Below, piece by piece: positions 1-7,214 of a stretch of DNA of 27,664 bases. The notes under the pieces were generated by a model. The model saw nothing but the letters and a program-made list of their open reading frames with translations. It made no database searches and was not told the DNA's origin. Source of the DNA: JBOGZD01 sp050697155 (lineage in GTDB: Bacteria; Actinomycetota; Thermoleophilia; Solirubrobacterales; 70-9); assembly GCA_050697155.1 (NCBI GenBank), contig JBOGZD010000025.1, positions 1 to 27,664 on the forward strand, read 5' to 3'. Each line of letters begins with the position of its first letter. Position 1 is the first letter of the stretch. The position numbers were made by a program, and so were the translations under genes.

Positions 1-446
1 GCCGGGCCAGCGCCCGAGCGGCGCGGGGTCGGATGCCGGGCCACTGGGACGGCGCCGAGATGAGACTCACCCTCTCCCTTACCTGCCCAACTTACTTCTC
101 GGCTCTTATTGCAAGATCGGGGCTAGATGCGGAACTGGCGGTCGGCTGACCGGTCTACGGAAGGCGGGTTCCGAACCGGTCCTGCACGCTTCCGCTTCGC
201 GCGGTGCGCAGTCACGCACTGCGTTACCGCATTCCGAGCTGAGGGCGATTCCTCGATTACGTCACTGACGCGAACGCCAGGGCACGGCCGGCTCCCGGTT
301 CCGCACAGAAGTGAGCGTCTCGGGGCGGATGCGCGAGACGCCCGCTCGGGACGAGATCCGATCATCCTCGAGTCGGCCGCAACGACACGACCGCTTCGTC
401 ATGAAGAGGGGAGTCCTGGCGGGTCCTCAAATGACCGTCCTGCGAG
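1..446. other. Left-edge stretch with no recognised gene
   Basis: No reading frame here resembles a protein family I know; the open frames are arginine- and serine-rich, as expected for chance frames in GC-rich DNA. The sequence contains the string GAGACGCCCGCTCGGGACGAG-like at 335-354, reminiscent of motifs in the repeat element that starts at 447. I see no tRNA, no obvious promoter and no ribosome binding site followed by a plausible protein. The first 120 bases could hold the end of a gene lying mostly outside the window, but nothing in them supports this. Confidence 0.5.
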
Positions 447-838
447 GAAAGCGGGTGTGTCGACGAGACGCCCGGGTTGGACGAGGCCCGGGCGTACCGT
501 GGCGCGCTGTGAGGACGCCCGCATCGACCAAGAGGAGGTGTGTCGCGGCGAGACTTACGCTCTTGGAGAATGCGAGCGCGCCGGTCCGGGTCAACGAGAC
601 GACCGGTGGTCGTCCAACTCGGTAGTGACGTGGACCTCGGCCAGGTCGATTCAGATGCCCGCATCGTCGGCGTTTGCGAGCCTGTGCCGGACTATCGATG
701 TTTCGCGAAAGCGAGCGTTTCGCGGGCCGATCGAACGACAGACTCGATGCTCGTCCGACGCAGTCATCTGCGTCGCAGCGTGGGCGTGATCGCTTTGCAC
801 CGACACCATTCGAACGGGCGAGCGCCGAAAGCGATCAC
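447..838 (-). repeat. Multi-hairpin repeat element, copy A
   Basis: Read on the minus strand, this copy starts with a long-loop hairpin (AAAGCGATCAC at 828-838 pairing with GTGATCGCTTT at 786-796). It continues with a perfect hairpin GACGCAG-TCAT-CTGCGTC (757-774), then CGCGAAA-GCGAGCG-TTTCGCG (704-724), then GACGACC-GGT-GGTCGTC (598-614). It ends with CGTCCAACCCGG (472-483, minus), a 16-base spacer beginning GCGTCTC, and CCCGCTTTC (447-455, minus). The same order of first hairpin, second hairpin and terminal core is found at 3105-3307 on the other strand. No protein-like frame is present. It could be a structured RNA, a mobile palindromic repeat or a decayed element; the sequence does not decide. 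Confidence 0.55.
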
Positions 839-917
839 GAGGACGGGATCATTCGAGGACGGTCCTCCTCCTCGTCAACGCGTCACCACCGGCGCTCCTC
901 GATGCGTCTGCGTCGCA

Positions 918-1385
918 TTAGCCGGCGAGCAGCTCGGCGCCGTACTTCTGCGCGACCGCCGCAACGTGCTCCATGTCGGGCTCCTCGTCGGAGGGCGGCG
1001 GCAGGGTGCGGGTCTCGGCCGGCACGCTCATCTCCCGGACGAGGTTCTCGAAGCCGCCCGGGACGCAGATGAACAACATCCGGCAGCCGTTCGGCCCCAC
1101 CGTGTAGCGATGCGGGATGTCGCGCGGGCCCCAGGCGAAGTCGCCGGCGCTCGCTTCGATCGTCTCGTCGCCGACGTAAAGGGTGACCTCCCCTTCGAGG
1201 ACGTAGAAGCCCTCGTCCTCGCGGTGATGCACGTGCAGCGGCGCCTCCGTCCCCGGGGGCTCGGTGATGTCGACGATCGACAGGAGCCCGCCGGTGTCCT
1301 CGGCGGTACAGGTGATCTTGGTCAGCGAGGCGAACCACCAGCGTGCTTCCGCCTCATCCGCTTTCATCGCCATAGGCTGAGTCAT
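918..1385 (-). CDS. Cupin domain protein
   Basis: This 155-residue protein is a single small beta-barrel of the cupin type. Motif 1 is visible as HVHHREDEGFYVLEGEVTLYVG-like sequence (roughly residues 52-74), with the metal-ligand histidines and glutamate, and motif 2 as the GDFAWGPRDIPHRY region (about 82-95). Quercetinase-like cupins of this size bind a metal, but the substrate cannot be told from sequence. The start at 1385 is supported by AAAGGAG seven bases upstream of ATG. It shares ATGA with the stop of the NTF2-like gene upstream, so the two are probably one transcript, made divergently from the LuxR-type regulator at 1814. A role as a target of that regulator is inference from position. 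Confidence 0.85.
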   Translation of the reverse strand: MTQPMAMKADEAEARWWFASLTKITCTAEDTGGLLSIVDITEPPGTEAPLHVHHREDEGFYVLEGEVTLYVGDETIEASAGDFAWGPRDIPHRYTVGPNGCRMLFICVPGGFENLVREMSVPAETRTLPPPSDEEPDMEHVAAVAQKYGAELLAG

Positions 1386-1726
1386 TGCGTGTCTCCTTTG
1401 CTCTCGTTCGCGTCCAGCAGCGCAATCGCATACAGCCACCGCCCGTCGGCGCGGCGGCGGACCACGTTGATACCGCCGCGGGCCACCACGAGCGCCGTGT
1501 CGCGCGCCTGGACGACGCGCTCCGGTCCCGCGAGGTAGCTGAAGTCCCGCTCCCACATCGCCGCCGCGAGGCGGGCGATTTGCGCGCCGCCCCGGGCCTC
1601 GCCAGGATCGGCGCCGAGCACGGCCCCCTCCTCGAAAAGCGCCGCGACTGCGTCGCGGTCGCGAACGAGGAAGGCGTCCTCGAACAGCGTCTCCAGCTCC
1701 TCGGGCGATCGCGCTCCTGGACTCAT
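1382..1726 (-). CDS. NTF2-like (SgcJ/EcaC, DUF4440-type) protein
   Basis: This 114-residue protein has the pattern of the SgcJ/EcaC branch of the NTF2-like fold: a helical start (ELETLFEDAFLVRDRDAVAALFEEGAVL) followed by alternating strands ending in a GRWLYAIALLDA-type last strand. Such proteins are small cone-shaped barrels, often of unknown substrate. I chose the ATG at 1726 because the fold begins a few residues later; the frame stays open upstream but would run into the divergent gene. The ribosome binding site is weak (GG seven bases upstream). Its stop overlaps the cupin start, which implies translational coupling. Exact role unknown. Confidence 0.75.
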   Translation of the reverse strand: MSPGARSPEELETLFEDAFLVRDRDAVAALFEEGAVLGADPGEARGGAQIARLAAAMWERDFSYLAGPERVVQARDTALVVARGGINVVRRRADGRWLYAIALLDANESKGDTQ

Positions 1727-1762
1727 CCTGGCGAACCTACGGCCGTTCTCGCCGCCTGTCTG

Positions 1763-1778
1763 TACCAGGAAGCTGGTA
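1763..1778. promoter_or_regulatory. Inverted repeat between divergent genes (candidate operator)
   Basis: TACCAG-GAAG-CTGGTA is a perfect 6-bp inverted repeat with a 4-base spacer. It sits in the 87-base gap between the divergent NTF2-like/cupin pair and the LuxR-type gene, where a regulator site would be expected. No clear -35/-10 pair was recognised next to it. Binding by the LuxR-type protein is inference only. Confidence 0.4.
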
Positions 1779-1813
1779 TTTCGCCGGCATCGGGGTGGGC
1801 GTAGGATCGGCCC

Positions 1814-2979
1814 ATGAAGACGGAGCGCGCACTCGACCGGATCTCCGACCTCGCTGGTCAAGGCCATGACGTGGTGACGTTCTGGAACGAGGTAACCGAG
1901 CTGATGGCGCCGATCGTGCCCCACTACATGGGCCCTGCTGGTACACGCTCGATCCGGCCTCGCTGCTGATGACGAGCCACTTCAACCCGGGGATGCCGGA
2001 GCTCCCGCGCGAGTGGATGGAGCTCGAGTACTACGAGGACGACGTGCACGACATCGCCAAGGTCGCGCGCTCGGAGGCCGGAATCTCGACGCTGCACGAG
2101 GCGGCCGGCGGCGACCCTAGCTCGAGTCCGCGGTGGCAGGCCAATGTCGAAATGGGCGGCGACCAAGAGCTGATCGCCTCCCTGCGCACTCACGCCGGCG
2201 ACGCCTGGGGCTGCCTCGGGCTGTACCGGGAACCCGGCGAGCCGATGTTCAGCGGGGACGAGCTCGACTTCATCTCCGCTGCGGCGCCGAGCCTCGGCGA
2301 GGGCGCGCGCCGGGCGCTCCTGCTCGGCGAGGCGCGCGACCCGGAGGGCCCCGACGCGCCGGGGCTACTCGTGCTCTCGGACCGGGGCGCGGTCGAGTCC
2401 TCGACCCCCGGGGTCGAGCAGCTCGTGTCCGATCTGCCGGGCGGCGACTGGGACGACGGGAGACTCCCGTCGGTGGTGCTTTCCGTCGCGGCGCGGGCGC
2501 GGCGGACCGCGGAGGGCAGCGACGCGCCGGGAGACGTGGCGGTGGCGCGGGTGCTGTCCGATTCGGGGAGGTGGGTTGTCCTACACGGGGCGACGCTCGT
2601 GGGCCAGGGGCCGACGCGCGTCGCGGTCATCCTCGAGCCGGCGCTGCCGGCCCGGATCACGCCCTTGCTGATGGCCGCCTATGCCCTGACCGAGCGCGAG
2701 CAGGACGTCACACGGCTCGTGCTGCAGGGCGAGTCGACCGCCGGGATCGCCGAGCGGCTCGTCGTCTCGCCGCATACTGTCCAGCAGCACCTGAAGAACG
2801 TGTTCGAGAAGACGGGGGTGCGCAGCCGCCGCGACCTCGTCGGCAAGGTCTTCTTTTCGCACTACGAGCCGCGCGTGCGGGACAACGAGGGTCGAGCCGC
2901 CGACGGCAAGCCCCTGCGCGGCGGCCCGGTGAACTCCCTGCGAGACCCGAGCGGAGCCGAGGCAATCGGGCGTGAGTGA
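1814..2979 (+). pseudogene. LuxR-family regulator interrupted by a one-base frameshift
   Basis: Translation from ATG 1814 reads a typical start (LDRISDLAGQGHDVVTFWNEV) and reaches H-Y-M-G-P, then drops out of frame and stops near 1975. From 1936 the next frame continues with C-W-Y-T-L-D-P-A-S-L-L and runs to the stop at 2979. Members of this family known to me carry an unbroken GPCWYTLDPASLL, so one base is missing in GGCCCTGC (1931-1938). Restoring it gives 388 residues. The C-terminal helix-turn-helix (about residues 290-350) has the LTEREQDVTRLV and SPHTVQQHLKNVFEKTGVRSR signatures of the LuxR/GerE class. An internal ATG at 1969 could still make a protein lacking about 52 residues. It may be a real pseudogene or a read error; the downstream frame is perfectly preserved, which favours a recent or artefactual lesion. 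Confidence 0.8.
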
Positions 2980-3104
2980 GAAACCGAGCAGCTCGCCCCA
3001 GAAGCGGCGGCGCGCGATCGACTAAAGCGCGGGTACGCCGCCTGGAGCGCAGGATGTCGACGCGATCTCGGCGTTGATGAGAGACATCGCTTCTGACCCG
3101 GTCT
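2980..3104. other. Gap between regulator and repeat copy B
   Basis: There is no protein-like frame and no recognised RNA here. The stretch leads into the second multi-hairpin element, and no strong terminator hairpin with a T run follows the regulator gene. Confidence 0.5.
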
Positions 3105-3307
3105 CGTGATCGCTTTCGGCGCCAAGCGATCACGCTGACGGGCGACCTGCGACGCGACTGCTTGGGCCACGAAGCAGTCGTCTCGCGGTCGGCGACGAGA
3201 TGCCTGCCATGGACGACGTCCGGGTCTCTCGCCGGGTCCCGGCGGCCAGGTCGGCGAGACGCTCGCGCGTCGTCCAACTCGGGCGTCTCAGCGTCGCGCC
3301 CGCTTTC
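3105..3307 (+). repeat. Multi-hairpin repeat element, copy B
   Basis: This copy starts with an 11-bp hairpin (CGTGATCGCTT at 3105-3115 with AAGCGATCACG at 3124-3134). Next is a perfect 9-bp hairpin CGACTGCTT-GGGCCACG-AAGCAGTCG (3155-3180). It ends with CGTCCAACTCGG (3271-3282), a 16-base spacer beginning GCGTCTC, and CCCGCTTTC (3299-3307). The terminal 37 bases match copy A at 31 positions, with the same spacing. The second hairpin holds its place in both copies while its stem sequence differs, which is what a conserved structure rather than a conserved sequence would show. Copy B is about half the length of copy A and in opposite orientation. Confidence 0.55.
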
Positions 3308-3574
3308 GCGATCGAACGATCGTCTCGATTGCCCGCCGGCTCGATCGCGTCGAGTGTTCCTTTGCTGCGAAGGCTCGTGTGGCGGACCCTCAGCTCGGTA
3401 CACCTCGTGCTCGTCAGATCAGAGCACGGGTTCCCGTAACCGTCGCTGGACGCCCGCTTGTGTCCGACCGTCGCCAAACTGGCGGCGAAAGGGATCGCCG
3501 GTTACCACATCGCAGTGGACCCGTCGGCGCGTGATGCTTGCCAGGGGCCGCCGACACACGAGGGCCGCTACCCG
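3308..3574. other. Stretch with no recognised gene before the I36-type gene
   Basis: Open frames here are arginine-rich chance frames and match no family I know. The sequence remains rich in CGA and CGT words, like the neighbouring repeat. It ends at the promoter of the secreted protein gene. Confidence 0.45.
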
Positions 3575-3602
3575 TTGACAAGCCGGGGGGGGCGAATAGG
3601 CT
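3575..3602 (+). promoter_or_regulatory. Housekeeping-type promoter of the I36-type gene
   Basis: TTGACA (3575-3580) is a consensus -35 box, followed after 16 bases by TAGGCT (3597-3602), an acceptable -10 box. The predicted start near 3609 leaves a leader of about 40 bases that holds the ribosome binding site GGGAGAGGGAG before ATG 3650. It is the clearest sigma-70-type promoter in the window. Confidence 0.6.
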
Positions 3603-3649
3603 GTCGCGTACGAAACACCACCACTCGGCAGGGGAGAGGGAGCAGAACA

Positions 3650-4105
3650 ATGAAGCACCGCTGGCTCACGATTGCTGCGGTTGGCATCATCGGATCGATT
3701 GCGACGGGGAGCGCACTCGCTCAGGAAGCGCCGAGCGTATCGGACGTGGGCGTACCGGCTCCGGCACCTGGCGCGGCGCCCAACCTACCCGCCCCGCCGC
3801 CTCCCGACGGCGAAGACGGCGTCGTTGCTCTCGACGATTCAACTTGTCCGAGCGGGAACGTCTGCTTCTGGACGCTCCAGGACTTCCAAGGGACGAAGCG
3901 GGTCTACGGCAACAACGCGTGTTGCAGCTGGCTCTATGTGTGGTTCGGGCAATACCACAACTCGCTCAAGAATCGCTTCACGAACCGAAAGGTGCTGATC
4001 GGCGATCCGTTCTTCGTCCTCGACTGCATCAATGCCGGTGGCAATCGCAAGTCTCCCCCGAGCTTCGACCGCTTCAGGGTCGGGCAGGCGGGCTCGAGTT
4101 GCTGA
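3650..4105 (+). CDS. Secreted peptidase-inhibitor I36-like protein
   Basis: The 151-residue product begins with a classic signal peptide (positively charged start, hydrophobic core to about residue 22, cleavage after A-L-A). A proline-rich linker (about 32-50) follows. The C-terminal domain contains CPSGNVCFWTLQDFQGTKRVYG (about 61-82) and further cysteines (NNACCSW, LDCINAGG, final SSC). The CPSG-x-VC-x-W...F-G pattern is that of the family I36 inhibitor / beta-gamma-crystallin-like domain found in secreted actinobacterial proteins. Seven cysteines suggest disulfides outside the cell. Protease inhibition is a family guess; many relatives are untested. It has its own promoter and a hairpin after its stop, so it is probably a single-gene transcript. 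Start chosen by the purine-rich ribosome binding site upstream of ATG 3650. Confidence 0.8.
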   Translation: MKHRWLTIAAVGIIGSIATGSALAQEAPSVSDVGVPAPAPGAAPNLPAPPPPDGEDGVVALDDSTCPSGNVCFWTLQDFQGTKRVYGNNACCSWLYVWFGQYHNSLKNRFTNRKVLIGDPFFVLDCINAGGNRKSPPSFDRFRVGQAGSSC

Positions 4106-4136
4106 GGCCGCCCAAGGTCCACGCCGCAAAGTAAGT

Positions 4137-4170
4137 CCGGGGCCAGCCGTCCAGGGCTGGCGGACCCCGG
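4137..4170 (+). terminator. Strong GC hairpin after the I36-type gene
   Basis: GCCAGCC (4142-4148) pairs with GGCTGGC (4155-4161) around a six-base loop. Outside it CCGGG (4137-4141) pairs with CCCGG (4166-4170) across a small bulge. No T run follows, which is usual in GC-rich actinobacteria. It lies 31 bases after the stop and about 40 bases before the sigma factor gene, so it most likely ends the first transcript. Confidence 0.55.
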
Positions 4171-4209
4171 GGTGTAACGTCGCAGGCCCGTTCTCCGATT
4201 TACTTGGTG

Positions 4210-4779
4210 ATGGGCCCGTATTACCACCGTGCGAGCGACGCCGAGCTCCTTCGCGCCTCGGGTCGCGATCCGGAAGCGTTCGGGATCCTCTATGACCGCC
4301 ACGGCCCGACCCTGCTCGCGTACTTCCAGCGCCGCACCGCGTGTCCAGAGACCGCTGCCGATTTGACAGCCGAGACTTTCGCCGCAGCATTTCACGCGCG
4401 CCGTCGCTATCGCGATACCGGTGCTCCCGCGCTCGCATGGCTGTTCGGGATTGCGCGTCATCAACTCGCGACGGCTATCCGCTCGGAGCAAGTCGACGAT
4501 CGCGCGCGCCGACGGCTGGGGATGGAGCGTGTCGAGCTCGACGATGACGCTCTGCGGCGAATCGAGGAGTTCGCGGATCTGAAACCGATCCGCAGCCGCC
4601 TCGCCGCGGCGCTGGCCGAGATTCCGCCCGCCAGCGCCGAGGCGGTCCAACTTCGAGTCGCCGCCGAATTGCCGTACGCCGAAGTTGCGCGGCGACTGGG
4701 CTGTACGGAGGGAGCCGCCCGCGTGCGGGTAGCGCGCGCGCTTACGAAGCTCGCCGACACCATGGAGGTGACCCCATGA
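4210..4779 (+). CDS. ECF-type RNA polymerase sigma factor
   Basis: The 189-residue protein has the two-domain plan of extracytoplasmic-function sigma factors. Region 2 (about residues 8-80) contains FGILYDRHGPTLLAYFQRRT and DLTAETFAAAFHARRRYRD, the stretch that contacts the -10 element. Region 4 (about 125-185) contains EIPPASAEAVQLRVAAELPYAEVARRLGCTEGAARVRVARAL, a helix-turn-helix for the -35 element. TTG 4204, GTG 4207 and ATG 4210 are in frame in a row; I chose ATG, but no strong ribosome binding site distinguishes them. The stop overlaps the next start by ATGA, so it is coupled to the membrane protein gene. The regulon is unknown. Confidence 0.85.
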   Translation: MGPYYHRASDAELLRASGRDPEAFGILYDRHGPTLLAYFQRRTACPETAADLTAETFAAAFHARRRYRDTGAPALAWLFGIARHQLATAIRSEQVDDRARRRLGMERVELDDDALRRIEEFADLKPIRSRLAAALAEIPPASAEAVQLRVAAELPYAEVARRLGCTEGAARVRVARALTKLADTMEVTP

Positions 4780-5390
4780 CCGAAAACGACCCCGCTCCCA
4801 ACCAGACTCGCTGGCTCGCCCACAGCGAACCCGCCGCGACGATATCGCCGCCCCGGGCCCTTCGCTCCGCTCTGGTCAGCGCGATCGCCCGGCGTCGCCA
4901 GCGGGTCCGCCAGCGCTTGGCGCTCGTCGCCGGCACGAGCGGTGCGGCTGTCGTCGTGGCGCTGGCCGGCGGCGTTTTCTCGCAGGGCCCCTCCGCGGCG
5001 CTCGCGATCGACACCAACGCAGGCCAGTGGGTGGAGGTGCGCATCCTCGACGGAGACGCCGGCGCGCAGGAGATGACGCGCGAGCTCCAGGACGCGGGAA
5101 TCGACGCCGAGGTGCGCCTGCTGCCGGCGCGGTCTGAACTCGTGGGTCGTTGGATGGGCATTCAGCAGATCGAGCCCCCCGCTCCTGCGCCGGGGGACCA
5201 AAACGCACCAGCCCCACGGCTTGACATTGATGAGGGCTTCATCCGTGGAGATCTGCTGGCGATCCGCCGTGACGCCGTCCACAAACTCGCGGACGGTCGA
5301 TGGGTGCTCTACGTCGGTCGAGCACCGCAGGAGAACGAGCAACCTCAGGAAGTCAACTCCGTGTACGGCCCGCGCCCCGGCAGTCCGTAA
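4776..5390 (+). CDS. One-pass membrane protein paired with the sigma factor (possible anti-sigma)
   Basis: The 204-residue protein has an arginine-rich cytoplasmic start of about 46 residues, one membrane segment (LALVAGTSGAAVVVALAGGVF, about 47-67) and an outside domain. It shows neither the HxxxCxxC zinc anti-sigma motif nor any other domain I recognise. Translational coupling (ATGA) to an ECF sigma factor is the usual arrangement for an anti-sigma factor, and the layout of short inside part, membrane pass and sensor outside fits that role. This is inference from context and topology. The outside part has a WVEVRILDGDAGAQEMTRELQDAGIDAEVRLLPA stretch that looks like a small alpha/beta fold. 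Confidence 0.6.
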   Translation: MTENDPAPNQTRWLAHSEPAATISPPRALRSALVSAIARRRQRVRQRLALVAGTSGAAVVVALAGGVFSQGPSAALAIDTNAGQWVEVRILDGDAGAQEMTRELQDAGIDAEVRLLPARSELVGRWMGIQQIEPPAPAPGDQNAPAPRLDIDEGFIRGDLLAIRRDAVHKLADGRWVLYVGRAPQENEQPQEVNSVYGPRPGSP

Positions 5391-5412
5391 GTGGCGTGAG
5401 GCGATCCGCCAC
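5391..5412 (+). terminator. Hairpin right after the sigma/membrane pair
   Basis: GTGGCG (5391-5396) pairs with CGCCAC (5407-5412) around a ten-base loop. It begins one base after the stop codon of the membrane protein gene. There is no T run. A terminator role is likely from position only. Confidence 0.35.
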
Positions 5413-5734
5413 CTACCGATAGGACCAATTGGCCGATAAGCATTTGGACGTCCTTATCCCCGTATCCCACGCTGGCTCTTGAAGGCAGGAGCTTGCGCCG
5501 CGTCGTCGGCTCCCCGTCAGGGCGAGATTCGAGTCCCTCGGACCGCAGAGCCACGAGATGCTCGGCTTCGGCGAAGAGCCGTAGCGGTCGTTTCATCACG
5601 CTCCAGCGGGCGGAGCCCCTGTTCGCCGGGATGCGGGCGTCTGAAACGCCCTGTTCACATCGACGAGAGTGTCGCCTTGGACGAGTCTCGACTGTCTCGG
5701 CCGACCGGGTGAACAGGCTCGCATCCTCACCGAC
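5413..5734. other. Hairpin-rich stretch replacing the end of the gamma-carbonic-anhydrase gene
   Basis: No family-like frame is present. A 6-bp hairpin GGGCGT-CTGAA-ACGCCC lies at 5635-5651. A 9-bp inverted repeat CCTGTTCAC (5650-5658) / GTGAACAGG (5709-5717) encloses 50 bases. TTGGACGAG (5677-5685) and GATGCGGGCGTC (5630-5641) are also found in repeat copy A (477-485; complement at 514-525), though not in a consistent order, so membership in that family is uncertain. The open frame from the gamma-CA-like gene runs through this stretch to 5345 without resembling any protein. Confidence 0.4.
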
Positions 5735-5977
5735 ATAGTCGCCGACGAGACCGGGATGGTCGACGTCGCCGACCGCGGTCGCCCGGAGCACCGCCTGCTC
5801 GCAGACGATCGAGCAGTCGCCGACCTCAATTCGCGAGCCCTCCGCATGGATCACGGCTCCGAACATCACCCGCGCGCGCGGGCCGACCGTGACCGCGCCG
5901 ACGAGCGTCGCGTTCGGGGCGACGTACGCAGTCGGATCCACCTCCGGCTCGGCGCCGCGATGACGGATCAGGGTCAC
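5735..5977 (-). pseudogene. Gamma-carbonic-anhydrase-like hexapeptide-repeat protein, N-terminal fragment
   Basis: From GTG 5977 the product reads a left-handed beta-helix start: VDPTAYVAPNATLVGAVTVGPRARVMFGAVI, then IEVGDCSIVCEQAVLRATAVGDVDHPGLVGDYV. That is the first half of the gamma-carbonic-anhydrase/LbetaH family (normally about 170-230 residues). After roughly residue 80 the hexapeptide pattern and the expected histidines disappear, and the frame continues as unrelated arginine- and serine-rich residues to a stop at 5345. So the gene looks truncated or overwritten near 5735. The start overlaps the reductase stop as GTGA, showing that the two genes were once coupled. An active enzyme is unlikely. 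Confidence 0.65.
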
Positions 5978-6630
5978 GAGCCCTTGATGCTCTGTCGCCG
6001 CTTGATCTCCGCCTCGGTCGGCTCCTCCAGCGCGAACGAGCCAGTCTCGATCTCGCCCGCACGCCGGTAGGTCGCCATCGTCACTCCGGTGGAGGAGGTC
6101 TTCGAATCGACGAGTTCGAGCGCGCCCGCCTGGGTGCGGTCACCGAAGAGCCGCTTCCCCGGGCCGACGACGACCGGGAAGGTCCAGAGCCGGAACTCGT
6201 CGATCAAATCGTGGGCAAGCAGCGTCTGGATCAGGTCCGCGCTGCCGTGGACCTGGAGCTCGGGGCCTTCCTCCTCCTTCAGCCGCGGCACCGCGACCGC
6301 GACCTCGTCCTCGAGCAGGTGCGAGTTGCTCCACTCGAGCGTCCCGAGCGTGCGCGAGGCGACGTGCTTGGTGGCGTTGTTGAGGACATCGGCGCCCGGC
6401 TCGTCGACGTGGGGCCAGTGGGCGGCGAAGATCTCGTAGGTCTTGCGGCCGAGCAGGAGATCGAAGGGCGGCGACATCGCCTTCCCCATCGTCTCCTCCA
6501 TCACGACGTCCCAGTAGTTCACCGACCAGCCGCCGTGCGCGAAGCCGCCGCTCAGGTCCTCGTCGGGCCCACCCGGCGCCTGCATCACCCCGTCGAGGGT
6601 CAGAAAGGTGTTGACGACAAGCTCTCGCAT
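5974..6630 (-). CDS. Dihydrofolate-reductase-like (RibD C-terminal domain) protein
   Basis: This 218-residue protein matches the stand-alone RibD-C/DHFR-fold reductases: a LVVNTFLTLDGVMQAPGG start, LLLGRKTYEIFAAHWP (about residues 57-72), then LQVHGSADLIQTLLAHDLIDEFRLWTFPVVVGPGKRLFG (about 122-160). These form an NADPH-binding alpha/beta fold; the substrate of most members is unknown and they need not reduce dihydrofolate. The start at 6630 is set by AAGGAGG six bases upstream of ATG, better than the in-frame codons further up. The gene is the first of a coupled pair whose second member is truncated. Confidence 0.85.
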   Translation of the reverse strand: MRELVVNTFLTLDGVMQAPGGPDEDLSGGFAHGGWSVNYWDVVMEETMGKAMSPPFDLLLGRKTYEIFAAHWPHVDEPGADVLNNATKHVASRTLGTLEWSNSHLLEDEVAVAVPRLKEEEGPELQVHGSADLIQTLLAHDLIDEFRLWTFPVVVGPGKRLFGDRTQAGALELVDSKTSSTGVTMATYRRAGEIETGSFALEEPTEAEIKRRQSIKGS

Positions 6631-6765
6631 CTCGGTCCTCCTTGCGGTCGCAGGTGTGTTACGAACCCTATGACCGCGAGTCACGCTCAGACTCATCGGA
6701 CGGGGCTCTCGCAACTGGCGAGCTCAGAGTGCTGGACGTCGTCGGGCTTGTGAGAGGATCGCCTG

Positions 6766-7194
6766 ATGGTCGATACCGCACCCTTGTCACCCCGTCGCCG
6801 GCAGGCGTACATGTTCATCAACGGCTCATCGGCGCCGGTTTGGCTGGCGATGATCCTCGCCCCCGGCTCGAGCCTCACTCGCTGGCTGGTGCAGCGAGCG
6901 ACCCTCCTGTTCTTCGGACTCGGCGTGACGTACGACGCGCTGCTCGCGTCCGGCGTCCTGCGGAGCGGCGAGGTCGTGGACTTCCGCGACCCCGACGCCG
7001 TCCGGGAGGCACTGTCGAGTCCCGATATCTTCCTCGCGGGCTGGACGCACTACATCGCGTTCGACCTTTTCGTGGGTCGCTGGATCTGGGAGGATGCGCT
7101 CGCGCAGGGCCGCCGGGCGCGGCTCGCCCTGCTGCTCACGTGGATCGCCGGCCCGGCGGGACTTTCGCTTTACCTCCTCCAGCGACGCGGTTAG
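6766..7194 (+). CDS. Aba4-like (DUF4281) membrane protein
   Basis: The 142-residue protein shows the ABA4/DUF4281 signature GWTHYIAFDLFVGRWIWEDA (about residues 87-106), plus hydrophobic segments near 22-40, 44-62 and 119-138, so it sits in the membrane. In plants ABA4 is needed for neoxanthin formation. Bacterial members have no settled role, though a link to carotenoid chemistry has been considered for the family. The start is supported by GAGAGGA eight bases upstream of ATG. The next gene downstream is a CrtA-like sequence starting 20 bases after the stop, on the same strand, which fits a carotenoid-related pair. Function in this organism is inference. Confidence 0.75.
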   Translation: MVDTAPLSPRRRQAYMFINGSSAPVWLAMILAPGSSLTRWLVQRATLLFFGLGVTYDALLASGVLRSGEVVDFRDPDAVREALSSPDIFLAGWTHYIAFDLFVGRWIWEDALAQGRRARLALLLTWIAGPAGLSLYLLQRRG

Positions 7195-7214
7195 CGACAC
7201 ACCGCCACGGTTCA

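Noticed and set aside
447..838. CRISPR array or integron attachment sites
   Set aside because: There are several different hairpins rather than one identical repeat with regular spacers, and no cas or integrase gene is in the window.
540..1538. Long plus-strand open frame of 332 codons
   Set aside because: Its second half is antisense to the cupin and NTF2-like genes, which have clear families and a good ribosome binding site. Its first half crosses the hairpin element and has no family pattern.
5516..5545. tRNA-like T-arm string (ATTCGAGTCCC)
   Set aside because: No matching five-base T stem, anticodon arm or acceptor stem could be drawn around it on either strand.
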